From Oreohelix idahoensis (lineage: Eukaryota; Mollusca; Gastropoda; Stylommatophora; Oreohelicidae): a stretch of DNA of 64,000 nt. The stretch covers positions 62,001 through 126,000 of the forward strand of contig JAMPIV010021219.1 in NCBI GenBank assembly GCA_024509875.1, written 5' to 3'. The position numbers and the translations under genes were made by a program. Below are positions 23,977 to 34,333 of the stretch, piece after piece. The notes beneath the pieces are model-generated. The model was given only the letters and a program-made list of their open reading frames with translations, did not search any database and was not told where the DNA came from. Positions within the stretch are counted from its first letter, which is position 1. Each line of letters opens with the position of its first letter.

Positions 23977-26326
23977 TGTGGTGGGTTTGATGTTAATACA
24001 GTTTGTTGTTAAGAAATCTTAGTGTACTGAATGAGGTCAGCTGTGAAGGTCCCTGAATATAATAAATATTAGAGTAAATTTCCAGGGCACCTTTCTACTA
24101 CCACCACTATGATCTCATTCAGACTTATTCTAGATAGACTGTAAGATGACTACGTTTGGTGTCTAGGGTTATGAAATGTTAGTGTAAGGTTACATTAACC
24201 AACTAAACATATAAACAATTACACAATTATTTTATTATCTAATACAACACAACAGTACCACGACAATCACATACGAACCACACTTTAAAAGACTATCTTT
24301 AGTAAGTCAGTGGTTGAAAGTTTGGTAAAGTTAATGTTTTTTTTAATTTATTGTCCTGAATCTAATTTATTTGGAATCAGGACTGTCAATCAAAAGTGAA
24401 ATCATAGAAATTTATTACATCAATCAATTTATACAATGGATCTTCTGTCCATAATACACATTATTATTATATAAGGGTGTAGTGTATTTTCTAACTGAGG
24501 TGACTTCTAGTATACACGGGTAGATTGTTTATTATCATCATCTCTGCATGTTGTTTGTAAGATTCTGTGGACACTGATGGAATGTTTATATCACTATTCC
24601 CAGTCTCTTTTTTTTTATTATAATGTTAGTTGAGCGATCAGGTGCCGAAACATGCACCTATCTTTGTAATATGATGTAGGAATCTTCCTGCACTTCGCTG
24701 AACGACAACCTTCAGCTCCCACTTCTTCAAGAATGATGGTGGTTTACAGTTGTCTCCGAAAAAGGCAAGACTGTGGCATGAATATATCGGCCCACTGTAG
24801 TCTGGCACCAGTTATTGACAGCAACCACAACCCTCTGAAATCAGAAGGATATGCCTCCTTCGTAATCAACAGCCTACTATAATATTCAACAACCAGTACA
24901 GGCACATTACAAACAAACATGCAAGATCAGCTCTTTACGACAATCCCTTTCACCAGTTTCTTTTGATGTGACCAGGTATACCAGTATTCCTCTCCCCTAA
25001 TAGTTACAACGCCTCTGCAATTCCAGCAATAATCTGTTGTCCATACAATAGGATAGGTATTATGCTCCTGCTGATAATCCTATATAATTTAGTTGGTCTA
25101 CACCTCTCTGATAGTCTTTCATATGCTGGATCAATCTCTAGACTCTGTTTTGAGTCTGCCATAGACTCACTTACTTACAATCGTATGTTAGTATTTTACA
25201 TTCAAATTTTATTTTAAATAAAATGTTAAGAAAATCAATCTTACCACAGATGCAAGGAAATAACACAAGTAAACGATGACTAGGCAATAGAATATGGCAC
25301 ATTTTCGATCTGCCCTATGTCCAGGCTTTTCCTATGTTAGAAAATTTCTCCGCCTGCTCTCATCGATCTTGCTTTACACAAAATTTACTTGAAATGGCAG
25401 TGAACAGTCCCCGTTTCGTACCAGTATCTACTGCTTTGTCCAATGGGACCATGTTTACATTTATTTTTGAATCTATCGTTTCAAATAACAACTCCCAATA
25501 TGTTTCCAAGGCAAATATATTTTTAGTTTTAGGTCAACCAATCATACTTCGCCTTCCTTCAAAATCCACCCAATCAAATATCCCGTACCTTTTAACCTCA
25601 TTTACCCAACGTCGTTTTTTCAAAACATGCCATAAAAAATTATAAGCAGGCATGATCTTTACTTGACAGTCTGGTCGGATCCACTATAGTATTATGGCTA
25701 TAATTAGTTAATTAATGGACTATTTGCGTAACTATTACCATATTCTTTGTCAACAAGTCCTAAGGTACACGAATATACAATTTATATGGGACTAGTTGGC
25801 TTGGTTCAGAAGTACACAGTTTTTTTTTTCTAAGTTAGTGTTTTTTATTTTTAGTCTACTACACGTTCAATTCTTTTCCATGTGCTGTCTTCTCTATTTA
25901 CGTGATAATTACGTCCTTTGAAATAAGAGCTAAGGTTGTTTTTGTGACACGAGTTGTCTACATGTTCTAACTTTTCCCTCGTATTTTGGGGAAACCCCTA
26001 AGGCAAGGCTTGCCCCTGTGCTGGTATTGGCTTTCAGTTTAAAATCAATGCGAAACGAATTAGCATTTCATCTATCCTTTCCCCTCCTCGTTCCACAATG
26101 CATTTTAAGCACATATTTTCTTAGAACTAGGAAAAGTGATTATGTCAAGGACGAATTTGAAAAATTGGGTACCGTTTTGTTCGGCTATTCGTTAGCAAAT
26201 AATAATCTGAAGGCGTAGGCGATACTAACAGTTCTAGCAGAAAATTCTTTTATACTTTCTTATTTTGCCTTTATGCCCTATATTGTTATATATTAATTTA
26301 GATATTGTATTTAGAAATTCACTACA
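23977..26326. mobile_element. LTR-like or TIR-type insertion 3 (2350 bp)
   Basis: Begins TGTGGTGGGTTT, ends AATTCACTACA, and is flanked by CTGTG (23972-23976 and 26327-26331). Excision restores S2 exactly. The first 12 bases and the reverse complement of the last 12 agree at 9 positions, which is longer than usual for an LTR, so a DNA element with a 5-bp duplication is an alternative. No coding region is recognised; the open frames at 25334-25645 and 26018-26218 have no known motif. Confidence 0.65.
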
Positions 26327-26407
26327 CTGTGTAGACGATGATGTGTGGGTGTGTTGTGTATACGATGATGTGTGGGTGTGTTGTGTATACGATGATGTGT
26401 GGGTGTG
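26327..26407. repeat. 28-bp satellite S2, segment
   Basis: About three units (TACGATGATGTGTGGGTGTG). The last bases GTGTG (26403-26407) are the left target-site copy of the 16-kb LTR element. Confidence 0.95.
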
Positions 26408-27742
26408 TGTTACGCACAAATAATTACTTTTTTCCAAAGTCTTTGTATGATCGTTTTTCGTATGTATGATCATTATTTGACTGAAATGCATGTTATATAT
26501 ATTTTATGGTCAAAGGGACAGAACCCGATATATCGATACTGCTATTTTTTATGAGTTTACCTTCTCTTGTATAGAGACACGTTCGGTCTATAATGTCTTG
26601 AACGAAGCGTGACCATATCTCCTTATTTGGTAGTATCAGTCAACTGTTGTAGATGTTTGAAACCTTTCTTAACGCTTCTGTTCATGTCCATAAAAGGCGC
26701 GACTGTGTAAGACTTTTATCTCGAATGTTCTTAGAATCGTCTTATTGTGAACAGCGACTCAGAGATTGTCACTCTGCGCATGTCTCGACTTGGTTGTCGT
26801 TTTGTTGTTCCGCCCAGGTCGGGGAGTTGAGAAATGGACTGATTAGCGAGCGGACGCGACTGCGTCTTGTGATTCTCTGAGGGAAATACATTGTCTTTGT
26901 GAGTTAGTTAGCTAACTAGACTATTTCCCCGTATTATTCAAGCCTGCCTGGAGGCATATGTTCATGGTTGATTTTCCGAAATAAGGTAATTCCTCTTGTA
27001 TCGAACTTTAGGCTATCATCTAGAGGTTCGTCATTTTGTCGCCTTTTTTGCTCGCCTGTGTGATTCAAAATGGAGAGGTACTTTGACTAGGATTAAGTCA
27101 TCGGTATCTTTATACCTGAACTAGTTATATATCTATGGGTCGCTCTAGACCAACAAGACTATTGTCTGTGTTCCAGGATTCGTTATATCAGAGATCACGT
27201 CCAAGTCAGATGGTTAGACTTAGGAAGGTTATAAAGGTCGAGCTGACCTGTAATCCATGTATGCTACTCACGTGCAGACAGTAAACGGACGTATTGTATA
27301 CATCTGATCTGCTAGCATCAGGAAGGAATAATTATTATTGTCTATGAACATTAAGGATCTGCAGCTGACCACGGTTGCAGAAGTTATATGTATTATTTAT
27401 CAAGCTTCGCTATGATATTTGTTTTCCATACAACTATTGAGTATTGACTTCTACATGACTGTCAGTTAACATGAGTTTGAATGCTGCATTCGTTGTACTA
27501 TGCCGATGATAACATAAGTATCATGACTGTTTTGTGGCGTGCAATAAATGGTATAAACCTAAAGCGAAGTTACCATTTTTATGACTCTACACGTCATGTT
27601 GCCTGTGGTGTACCCTGTGAACTGTTCTACTGCAACACACACAGCAACAATCTAAACCAGATAAGACACCCACATCTTGCATTGTAATACCTGGTGTCGA
27701 TAGAGGTGGTAATTTGACGGCATCCTAATTCCACCCTTATCA
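26408..27742 (+). mobile_element. 5' LTR of the composite element
   Basis: Starts TGTTACGCAC and ends CACCCTTATCA. Compared with the 3' LTR I see only length differences: the T run near 27045, TATATA versus TATATATA near 27128, and the T run near 27530. There is a likely TATA box at 27230-27235 (TATAAAGG) and a poly(A) signal AATAAA at 27543-27548. This places U3 in roughly the first 850 bp. A 75-residue open frame inside is shared by both LTRs simply because they are identical. Confidence 0.93.
27230..27235 (+). promoter_or_regulatory. Putative TATA box in 5' LTR
   Basis: TATAAAGG lies about 310 bp before the AATAAA signal. The position suits an LTR promoter; it is inferred only from the motif. 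Confidence 0.5.
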
Positions 27743-27747
27743 ATTCA

Positions 27748-27765
27748 TGGTGGCCAATAGTTGGT
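27748..27765 (+). promoter_or_regulatory. Candidate primer-binding site
   Basis: Five bases after the 5' LTR the sequence reads TGGTGGCCAATAG, starting with the TGG expected from pairing with a tRNA CCA end. I cannot assign the tRNA. A second TGG-start candidate is at 27772 (TGGTACCAACTCTC). Confidence 0.4.
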
Positions 27766-28748
27766 TTATTCTGGTACCAACTCTCAAGGGGGTCAACAAA
27801 CCCAGACATCATCAGCAGACTACAAGACAACATTGCAGTTGCTATTCATCACCTTTGATGAAATTTTTTGAAAGACGCAGCAGTACTGACAGTTGTTGAT
27901 ATTTTGAAACTACCCGGCGCTGCTCGGCGGTATTGAAGTTTGTCTACAAATAGAAGGACAAGTACCGAGCGAATGGATTTCCTGATCTGTTGAGAAGAAG
28001 GACAAGTGCCGTAACAACTGTTCCGGTCTCAGAATTACTGTTGCAGATTCAGAAGGTCAAGTTCAGAAGCTGTTTCCTGTCAGAAGCTGTTTCCTGTTAG
28101 AAGCTCATTTCCTTCGTCATGGCAGTTTACGAGAGCAGATATGGATCAACGTTGGATCATTGTCCTAAGAATGCTGATCACATCCTGTTCTGAACTGTGC
28201 TGACGTTGTGGATACATAGAAGTTAAGTGGCCTGTTTTGTTTGTGAACTGTGCCCTTATGTTCTAACTGAGCCTTCTGTCTATCACATTTTTCGCACTCT
28301 TTATATGTTTACATGTTATATGTTATTTGGATTTGTATTTATATGTTTATATTTCTGCGGGTTTTCTCGGTTGGGCGGTGTCTTTCAGTAGATGATACCA
28401 CGTCACAGAGGTTCTACTGTTAGCGTTTTCGTTAGGGACTGTGCGAATTTCCTACTGTGAAATTTGCTAGCGACAATCGTTGCTATATCTGTTTAGTTGT
28501 GACGAGTTGTGCTTTATTTTCGTTTTTTGTATATTTTTTTTTGTTTCTCTCTTTCTTTCTGTTTTTTAGTTTCGATTTCAATTGTTTGTATTTGTAGGTC
28601 TCCTCTTTTCTATTATTCAGTTCTTCACGTAAATTGTTGTGTATATACTGTAGCGTCATTTGTTTGTCATATCTTCGCATTCTGTCATCATATTCTTTTT
28701 AGTTTCGCTGTTTATTTATTTGACTTATGCGAATGTTTTCGTATTGTT

Positions 28749-28927
28749 TGATCTTTGTTATTGTTTACATTGACTCTGATCTTTGTTATTGTTTACATTG
28801 ACGTTGATCTTTGTTATTGTTTACATTGACTCTGATCTTTGTTATTGTTTACATTGACTTTGATCTTTGTTTTGTTTACATTGTTGGTACTTTGTTATTG
28901 TTTACATTGTCTTGTTATTGTTTGCAT
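28749..28927. repeat. 28-bp minisatellite in the leader
   Basis: Five to six units of GATCTTTGTTATTGTTTACA then TTGACTCT, the last ones shortened. It is unrelated in sequence to satellites S1 and S2, although the period is the same. Confidence 0.85.
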
Positions 28928-29277
28928 AGTTCTTGCATAGTTAGCTTTCACTATTGTTACATATATGCTCATGCACTATTGATCTATAGTGCACTTATCA
29001 TAACTAGCTGGTGGTTTTTTTTCCTTATGCACTATTGTAGTGCAGTTATGATAAATAACTGATGGTTATGCACTGATTTGGGTAGTGCACTGATAATTAA
29101 GAGGTGACTTGTGATATTATTGTACAACTGATAATACAAATTGGTGTTAAGTCTTGTTTCCCACAGAGATTGGAGTAAACATAGTAATTATACAAGCACT
29201 TTATTAAGTCTTGTTGCTATTAAGATTGAAATAAGATAATTAATTATTTCAGGTTCTGTACTCACATTTTAGACATC

Positions 29278-30177
29278 ATGTCTACATTTGAGTACTTTAT
29301 TGAGCAGGGTAAAGCCCTTGGGAAGACAGGTGATAAATTAGAAGAATTTGCGACTGTTCAATATGCCAAGGCATTGAAGTCGGAGGAAAAGAAAATGAAA
29401 GAACTAACTGAACAAAAGAGAATAGATGCTGAAAATTTAAAACTGCAGATGCAGGTAGATGAAAAGAGATTACAAATGGAAATGGAAAAACAAAAAAGAG
29501 AAGCAGAATCTCAGGAGAAGAGACTTCAGGCTGAGGTTGAAAATAAGAGACTTGAAAAAGAAGCTGAAAATAAGAGACTTGAAAAAGAAGCTGAAAATAA
29601 GAGACTTGAAATAGAGGCTGAAAATAAAAGATTAGAAAAAAAGTTACAGGCTGAGGCTGAGGAAAGAAAGTTACAGGCTGAGGCTGAGGAAAGAAGGTTA
29701 CAAAGAGAGTCTGATGAGAGAAAAGCAAAAATGGAACATGAAGAAAAACTCTTAGCTTTGGAGTTAGAAAAGTTGAAGTTATCTAGTAATGCTAATGATG
29801 CTAATAAGGTATCATCTGCTAATAAGTCTAATGCTGTTGATTTCAAGCTTAATTTACCAGCATTCAATGCTTCAATTGATGATATAACATTTTATCTAGA
29901 TAGATTTGAAAGTGCATGTAAGGTGCATAATATAGATAAAACATTATATGTTTATCATCTGTCCAAGATACTTAGAGGTGATGCTTTGACTTTGTTGGGT
30001 ATGGTAGATGTGCCTGACAAGAACAACTATGAGGTTGTCAGGGCGGCATTGTTAAAGAAGTACCAACTTAACGAAGACGGATATCGTCTTAAATTTAAAA
30101 ACATGTTACCAGAAACTGGAGTTGAATTCTCAGAATTCATCTCAGGCATACGTCTTACTTTTTTTACGATGGGTTGA
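29278..30177 (+). CDS. gag: Gag N-terminal part of plus-strand set (frame broken)
   Basis: Structural protein of an LTR retrotransposon, expected to form the cytoplasmic particle. The ATG at 29278 starts MSTFEYFIEQGKALGKTGDK. Residues about 36-170 form a long charged coiled coil with repeated EAENKRLE and QAEAEERK heptads, partly duplicated at DNA level (29520-29700). Residues about 185-290 look like a retrotransposon Gag core (FKLNLPAFNASIDDITFYLD, then SKILRGDALTLLG). The frame ends early at 30177 because of a T7 run at 30159-30165. The minus-strand relative has one base fewer in the aligned tract and reads through. This could be real decay or an assembly error. Confidence 0.85.
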   Translation: MSTFEYFIEQGKALGKTGDKLEEFATVQYAKALKSEEKKMKELTEQKRIDAENLKLQMQVDEKRLQMEMEKQKREAESQEKRLQAEVENKRLEKEAENKRLEKEAENKRLEIEAENKRLEKKLQAEAEERKLQAEAEERRLQRESDERKAKMEHEEKLLALELEKLKLSSNANDANKVSSANKSNAVDFKLNLPAFNASIDDITFYLDRFESACKVHNIDKTLYVYHLSKILRGDALTLLGMVDVPDKNNYEVVRAALLKKYQLNEDGYRLKFKNMLPETGVEFSEFISGIRLTFFTMG

Positions 30178-31873
30178 GCTTTCTAAGACAGAAAGTACAT
30201 TTGAAGCCCTCATGGACTTACTTCTTAGAGACAAGGTTATGTCTTCTGTTAATGAAGCTTTTCTTTCTTTTCTTCATGAGCGTAAGCCTAAAAATATAAA
30301 AGAAATGGAAGAATACTGTAGCCAGTATGTTACTGCACATCCTCACATAACCATTAGCAACTCTAAGGTAAAAGAAGGTCTGCCAGTTGCTTCGGCAGCA
30401 CCTTATGGCCCGAATTTTATGCGTAAATTTCAGGGTAGCCAGCAAAATTTCAATAAAAAGAGTAACCGTAATTATGCCCAGAACCATGGTAATCAATTTC
30501 AGGGAGATTCTTCTTCCCAGAACTGGAGACAACCTAATATTACACGGTATTCTATTCCCGGTAACTTTAGAAATTTTCATAAAGGTAATCGGTATAGAGG
30601 AAAATATTATTTGCAGAGACCTCAATACCAAGATAATAGAGGTTCTCAACAGCATAGAGATGGTAATGACAGTTATGGAAACTGGAACGCAAACCAGGAT
30701 AAAAATTACAGTAGGGACTTTAATGATAATTGCAGAAGCAATAATGGTCGCGGTAGATCGCAACAGAAGAGAAAAAGATATCAACAGACAAACTCTGTTC
30801 AACAAGAATCTCAGGGAGCAGATAAACAGGTTAATAATGATAAAGACCATAATGCTATCGGATGCTCATCTTTTGACTTTGGTAGGGCAAATAAATGTAT
30901 CCAATGCAGTACTTTATTTGATCCGAAAACCATTAGTACTCTAAGCTGTGGTCATCCTTTGCCCGCTCTTCCTGCTAATGTTGCTCATGATGGGAGAGGT
31001 TCTCTTATATTACATAAGGGGCTTGTAAATAGTAATCCAGTCTCGGTGTTGTTTGATTCTGGATGTACTACTGTCGGGGTTAGGCAATCTCTTGTAGATC
31101 CATTCTGTGCTACAGGAAAGGTCATCAAATGTGTCACATTTGGTGGCACGTTGGAAAAATATCCTACTGCCATAATACATATTGCTACTCCTTTCTTCAC
31201 GGGAGAGGTCCACGCGTGTCTACTTCCAAACCCTATTGCGGACCTTATTATTGGTCGTATTCACGGAGTTAGGGAATGTACCCCACAGCAGATTGCTGTT
31301 TGGGAAGAGCAAAACATTGAAGCTACCAATACGGTGGTCACAAGAGCACATGCTCTGGATCCACCTCAAACTTCATTAACTAATAATGATGAAGTAAATG
31401 AACAAAATAGTCACTTGACTATTACACGTGACTCATTTATCAAATTGCAAGAAGAAGATCCGTCGTTACAAAAATTCTTCATTCTAGCAAAAAAAGGTGA
31501 TCCTAATCAAAATACTAATAGAAAATCTTGGATTTCTATGAAGAACGGCGTACTTGTACGTATGGTACAAGACTCGACTACATCCACTCATTCACAAATT
31601 CTTGTGCCTAAGAGCATGAGGGTGCAAATATTGCAACATGCTCATGACTCGCAATGTGCTGGACATATGGGTTTTTCCCGTACAAAGTCGAGAGTTCTTG
31701 CGGCTTTCTTTTGGCCATTTGTGAGCAAGGACATACGAATGTACTGTCGCTCTTGCAAAGTATGTCAGGAGGTCAAATCTAAAGGACCACGACATGCTGC
31801 GCCTATTCAGGCTGCTGACATTCCAATTCGCCCTTTTCAAAAAAATGGCAATAGATATTATCGGTCCTTTTAG
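30122..31873 (+). CDS. gag-pol: Gag C-terminus, protease and integrase zinc domain (plus-strand set)
   Basis: Continues gag in the next frame from about 30166; the ATG at 30122 is not a real start. In order: the rest of the Gag core (MDLLLRDKVMSSVNEAF), a basic Asn/Arg/Gly-rich nucleic-acid-binding stretch (about 30420-30780), and a Cys-rich motif (CIQCSTLF then TLSCGHPLP). Next come the aspartic protease (LFDSGCTTVGV and later ADLIIGRIHGVREC), then the H2C2 zinc domain of integrase (HAHDSQCAGHMG then CRSCKVCQ). The frame breaks again at an A7 run (31839-31845), just before the integrase core. No classical CCHC zinc knuckle is visible. Confidence 0.88.
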   Translation: MNSQNSSQAYVLLFLRWVELSKTESTFEALMDLLLRDKVMSSVNEAFLSFLHERKPKNIKEMEEYCSQYVTAHPHITISNSKVKEGLPVASAAPYGPNFMRKFQGSQQNFNKKSNRNYAQNHGNQFQGDSSSQNWRQPNITRYSIPGNFRNFHKGNRYRGKYYLQRPQYQDNRGSQQHRDGNDSYGNWNANQDKNYSRDFNDNCRSNNGRGRSQQKRKRYQQTNSVQQESQGADKQVNNDKDHNAIGCSSFDFGRANKCIQCSTLFDPKTISTLSCGHPLPALPANVAHDGRGSLILHKGLVNSNPVSVLFDSGCTTVGVRQSLVDPFCATGKVIKCVTFGGTLEKYPTAIIHIATPFFTGEVHACLLPNPIADLIIGRIHGVRECTPQQIAVWEEQNIEATNTVVTRAHALDPPQTSLTNNDEVNEQNSHLTITRDSFIKLQEEDPSLQKFFILAKKGDPNQNTNRKSWISMKNGVLVRMVQDSTTSTHSQILVPKSMRVQILQHAHDSQCAGHMGFSRTKSRVLAAFFWPFVSKDIRMYCRSCKVCQEVKSKGPRHAAPIQAADIPIRPFQKNGNRYYRSF

Positions 31874-34238
31874 AATTAAGTCGGCTAGAGGGCATCAATT
31901 TATTCTTACATGTGTCGATATGTGCACACGTTGGCCAGAGGCAATACCTCTCAAGAGCATCTCAACTGCTGATATCGCAGACGCTCTTTGGCTGATATTT
32001 TCTCGCTTGGGTTTTCCCGGAGAAATATTGTCAGACCATGGCACTCAACTGATATCAGACACTATGTCACAGGTAATGTCTATGCTACATATAAAAAGGT
32101 CTCTCAGCAGTATCTATCACCCAATGTCTAATGGGTTGGTCGAACGTTTAAATAGGACTCTAAAAACTTTACTGGGTAAAATAACTGAGGATCATCCTCA
32201 GGATTGGGACAGGGTCTTACCCGCGGCTCTCTTTGCGTATAGAGAGGTCCCCAATGAACATACGGGGTTTTCCCCTTTTGAACTTGTCTTTGGCGCGCAA
32301 CCGCGCGGCCCTATGTCTTTACTTCACGATCTAATCACTGCCGATAATATTAGCGATGAGACTCAGTCTTCTTATGAGTACGTCATTGCTCTTAGGAAAA
32401 AAATCATTGAGGCATGCAGACTAGCAACTTCGTCTTCCGAATTTGCTAAAGAAAAGGCAAGGCAGTTTGCGAATAAGAATAGATGTCTACGACAACTTTG
32501 TCCAGGTGACAAAGCTCTCGTTCTACTTCCTTCAAGGGAGAACAGACTTCTAATTGCATGGAAAGGTCCATATGCAATAGTCTCCAAAATTTCTGATGTC
32601 GACTATGTTGTCGATATTGATGGAAAGCATAAAACTTTCCACATAAATATGCTCACGGAATTTCATGAAAGACCAGACTATTTGCAGCCTATTTTCCAGG
32701 CAACGGACAATTCTCAAGTACCTCATGGTCAATACTCATCGCTGTCAGTTATACAGGATGAGGAAACTACTTTTTCTGATGTCAATCTTCCTCTTTCTAT
32801 GGTCCCACTTTATTCTACGGAATCTTGGAAAAACGTGACCGTTTCTCCAAATCTTTCCGCTGAGGAACATCGACAAGTTTCTTCGATGTTGCAAACATTT
32901 CAGGATGTTCTTACAGACATCCCGGGACACACACATGTCATTGAACATGACATTGTGCTAACTGATCATAATCCTATCAGAGTCAGACCCTATCCAATAC
33001 CTATCCATTTCCAGTCTCAAGTCGAGAAAGAATTGGATGAAATGATACGTTTGGAAATCATTGAACCATCCACTTCAGCATACTCTTCGTCTATGGTTAT
33101 TGTTCGAAAGAAGGATAATAACATTCGCATTTGCGTAGATTATCGCAAATTGAACCAAGTTACGAAGTTCGACGCTGAACCTATGCCTTCATTAGAAGAG
33201 CTACTCAATAAACTTTCTAATTCTAGATTCTTTACCAAACTAGATTTGTCTAAAGGTTATTGGCAAGTCCCGCTAACTGAACGTGCCAAACCTTTTACAG
33301 CTTTTTCTACACCTAGGGGTTTATTCCAATGGAATTTCATGCCTTTTGGTCTTATGAACGCCCCTGCTACATTCGTACGCATGATGCGGCGAATTCTCGC
33401 ATATCGTACAGATGTCATAGCATATCTAGATGATATCTGTCTATTTAGTGATTCCTGGGAAGATCACTATTTGGGTTTATACGAATTACTGTCTACTCTT
33501 CGCGAGTATAACTTGACTGCAAAACCCTCTAAAGCCTTTATAGGATTTAGTGAGATTTCTTTCCTAGGTCATCGTGTTGGTCATGGTCTTTTAAAGACAG
33601 AGGACCACAATGTTTCAAAAATACTTAACATTTCGGTCCCTAAGACAAAGAAACAAGTAAGGAGTCTATTAGGTTTGATCCAATTCTACGGACGATTCAT
33701 TCCGAATCTGTCCTCCATTATGGCACCGCTTTCTACTTTATTGAAGAAAGGGTCGCCTAATTTGATCCGCTGGTCAAAAGAATGTCAATCCTCATTGGAC
33801 CAGGTTAAAGACCTATTTTCATCTCCACCTATTCTTAGGTTACCTACTATTGAGAAGACTTTTGTTCTTCGAAGTGACGCCTCGTCAACTGGGATTGGGG
33901 CAGCACTAATGCAGGAGTATTCTGATACTCTGCATCCGGTGATGTATATCTCTAGGAAATTAAATGCTGCAGAAAAGAATTACTCGGTTTTAGACCGTGA
34001 GTTATTGGCTATGGTATGGTCTATTCTGAAGTTACAAAGATTTCTTCTAGGCGCACATTTCATTGTGGAAACCGACCAGAAAGCGCTTACTGCTATTCAG
34101 AGCAAAAACTTGAAGAGCTCGAGGTCCACTCGTTATGCCATAGCTCTTCAACCATTTCATTTCTCGGTTCGAGCTATCCGTGGTTCGGATAATGTAATGG
34201 CGGACATTCTGTCCAGATGCCCACACGATTCCACATGA
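31794..34238 (+). CDS. pol: Integrase-RT-RNase H polyprotein (plus-strand set)
   Basis: An 814-residue frame, effectively starting at residue 18. Integrase core: D21 (MAIDIIGPF), D81 (LSDHGTQ) and E117 (LVERLNR), a D,D35E triad. A GPY/F-type C-terminal domain follows (WKGPYAIVSKISDVDYVVD). RT follows: RICVDYRKLNQVT, KLDLSKGYWQVPL, FGLMNAPATF, and the catalytic YLDD at residues 544-547. RNase H: SDASSTGIGAAL (Asp near 694), LDRELLAMVW, ETDQKAL and DNVMADILSR. All catalytic residues are present. Integrase lies before RT, the Gmr1-like order, reversed from typical Ty3/gypsy. No chromodomain is seen. The stop is at 34236-34238. Confidence 0.95.
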   Translation: MLRLFRLLTFQFALFKKMAIDIIGPFRIKSARGHQFILTCVDMCTRWPEAIPLKSISTADIADALWLIFSRLGFPGEILSDHGTQLISDTMSQVMSMLHIKRSLSSIYHPMSNGLVERLNRTLKTLLGKITEDHPQDWDRVLPAALFAYREVPNEHTGFSPFELVFGAQPRGPMSLLHDLITADNISDETQSSYEYVIALRKKIIEACRLATSSSEFAKEKARQFANKNRCLRQLCPGDKALVLLPSRENRLLIAWKGPYAIVSKISDVDYVVDIDGKHKTFHINMLTEFHERPDYLQPIFQATDNSQVPHGQYSSLSVIQDEETTFSDVNLPLSMVPLYSTESWKNVTVSPNLSAEEHRQVSSMLQTFQDVLTDIPGHTHVIEHDIVLTDHNPIRVRPYPIPIHFQSQVEKELDEMIRLEIIEPSTSAYSSSMVIVRKKDNNIRICVDYRKLNQVTKFDAEPMPSLEELLNKLSNSRFFTKLDLSKGYWQVPLTERAKPFTAFSTPRGLFQWNFMPFGLMNAPATFVRMMRRILAYRTDVIAYLDDICLFSDSWEDHYLGLYELLSTLREYNLTAKPSKAFIGFSEISFLGHRVGHGLLKTEDHNVSKILNISVPKTKKQVRSLLGLIQFYGRFIPNLSSIMAPLSTLLKKGSPNLIRWSKECQSSLDQVKDLFSSPPILRLPTIEKTFVLRSDASSTGIGAALMQEYSDTLHPVMYISRKLNAAEKNYSVLDRELLAMVWSILKLQRFLLGAHFIVETDQKALTAIQSKNLKSSRSTRYAIALQPFHFSVRAIRGSDNVMADILSRCPHDST

Positions 34239-34324
34239 TTCTTCTGTCATATATATATATTTCCTGATATACAGTCCAATGTTATAATGACATGTTAGTA
34301 GTTTTTTTTGTTTCTCACTTTTTT

Positions 34325-34333
34325 GAGGGGGAA
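34325..34333 (+). promoter_or_regulatory. Candidate polypurine tract of the plus-strand set
   Basis: GAGGGGGAA follows a T-rich run, 87 bp after the RNase H stop. This is the usual place for a plus-strand primer just ahead of a 3' LTR. The outer LTR does not follow it; the next bases are TTTATAACATTG. Confidence 0.5.

Larger units (their letters stand above)
27743..29277 (+). other. Leader of the composite element
   Basis: 1.5 kb between the 5' LTR and the gag start with no recognisable gene. It is T-rich from 28500 and holds a 28-bp tandem repeat (28749-28927) and palindromic GTGCAC/GCAC stretches at 28960-29090. Confidence 0.7.

Noticed and set aside
26653..26880. 75-residue frame repeated exactly at 41329-41556
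   Set aside because: The duplication is explained by the two LTRs; no motif, and no evidence of translation.
29297..29867. Long minus-strand frames opposite gag
   Set aside because: Shadow frames of the coiled-coil repeats; no conserved domain.
30218..30944. Frames of 185-210 residues on both strands inside gag
   Set aside because: Out-of-phase reading of the Asn/Arg-rich nucleic-acid-binding region.
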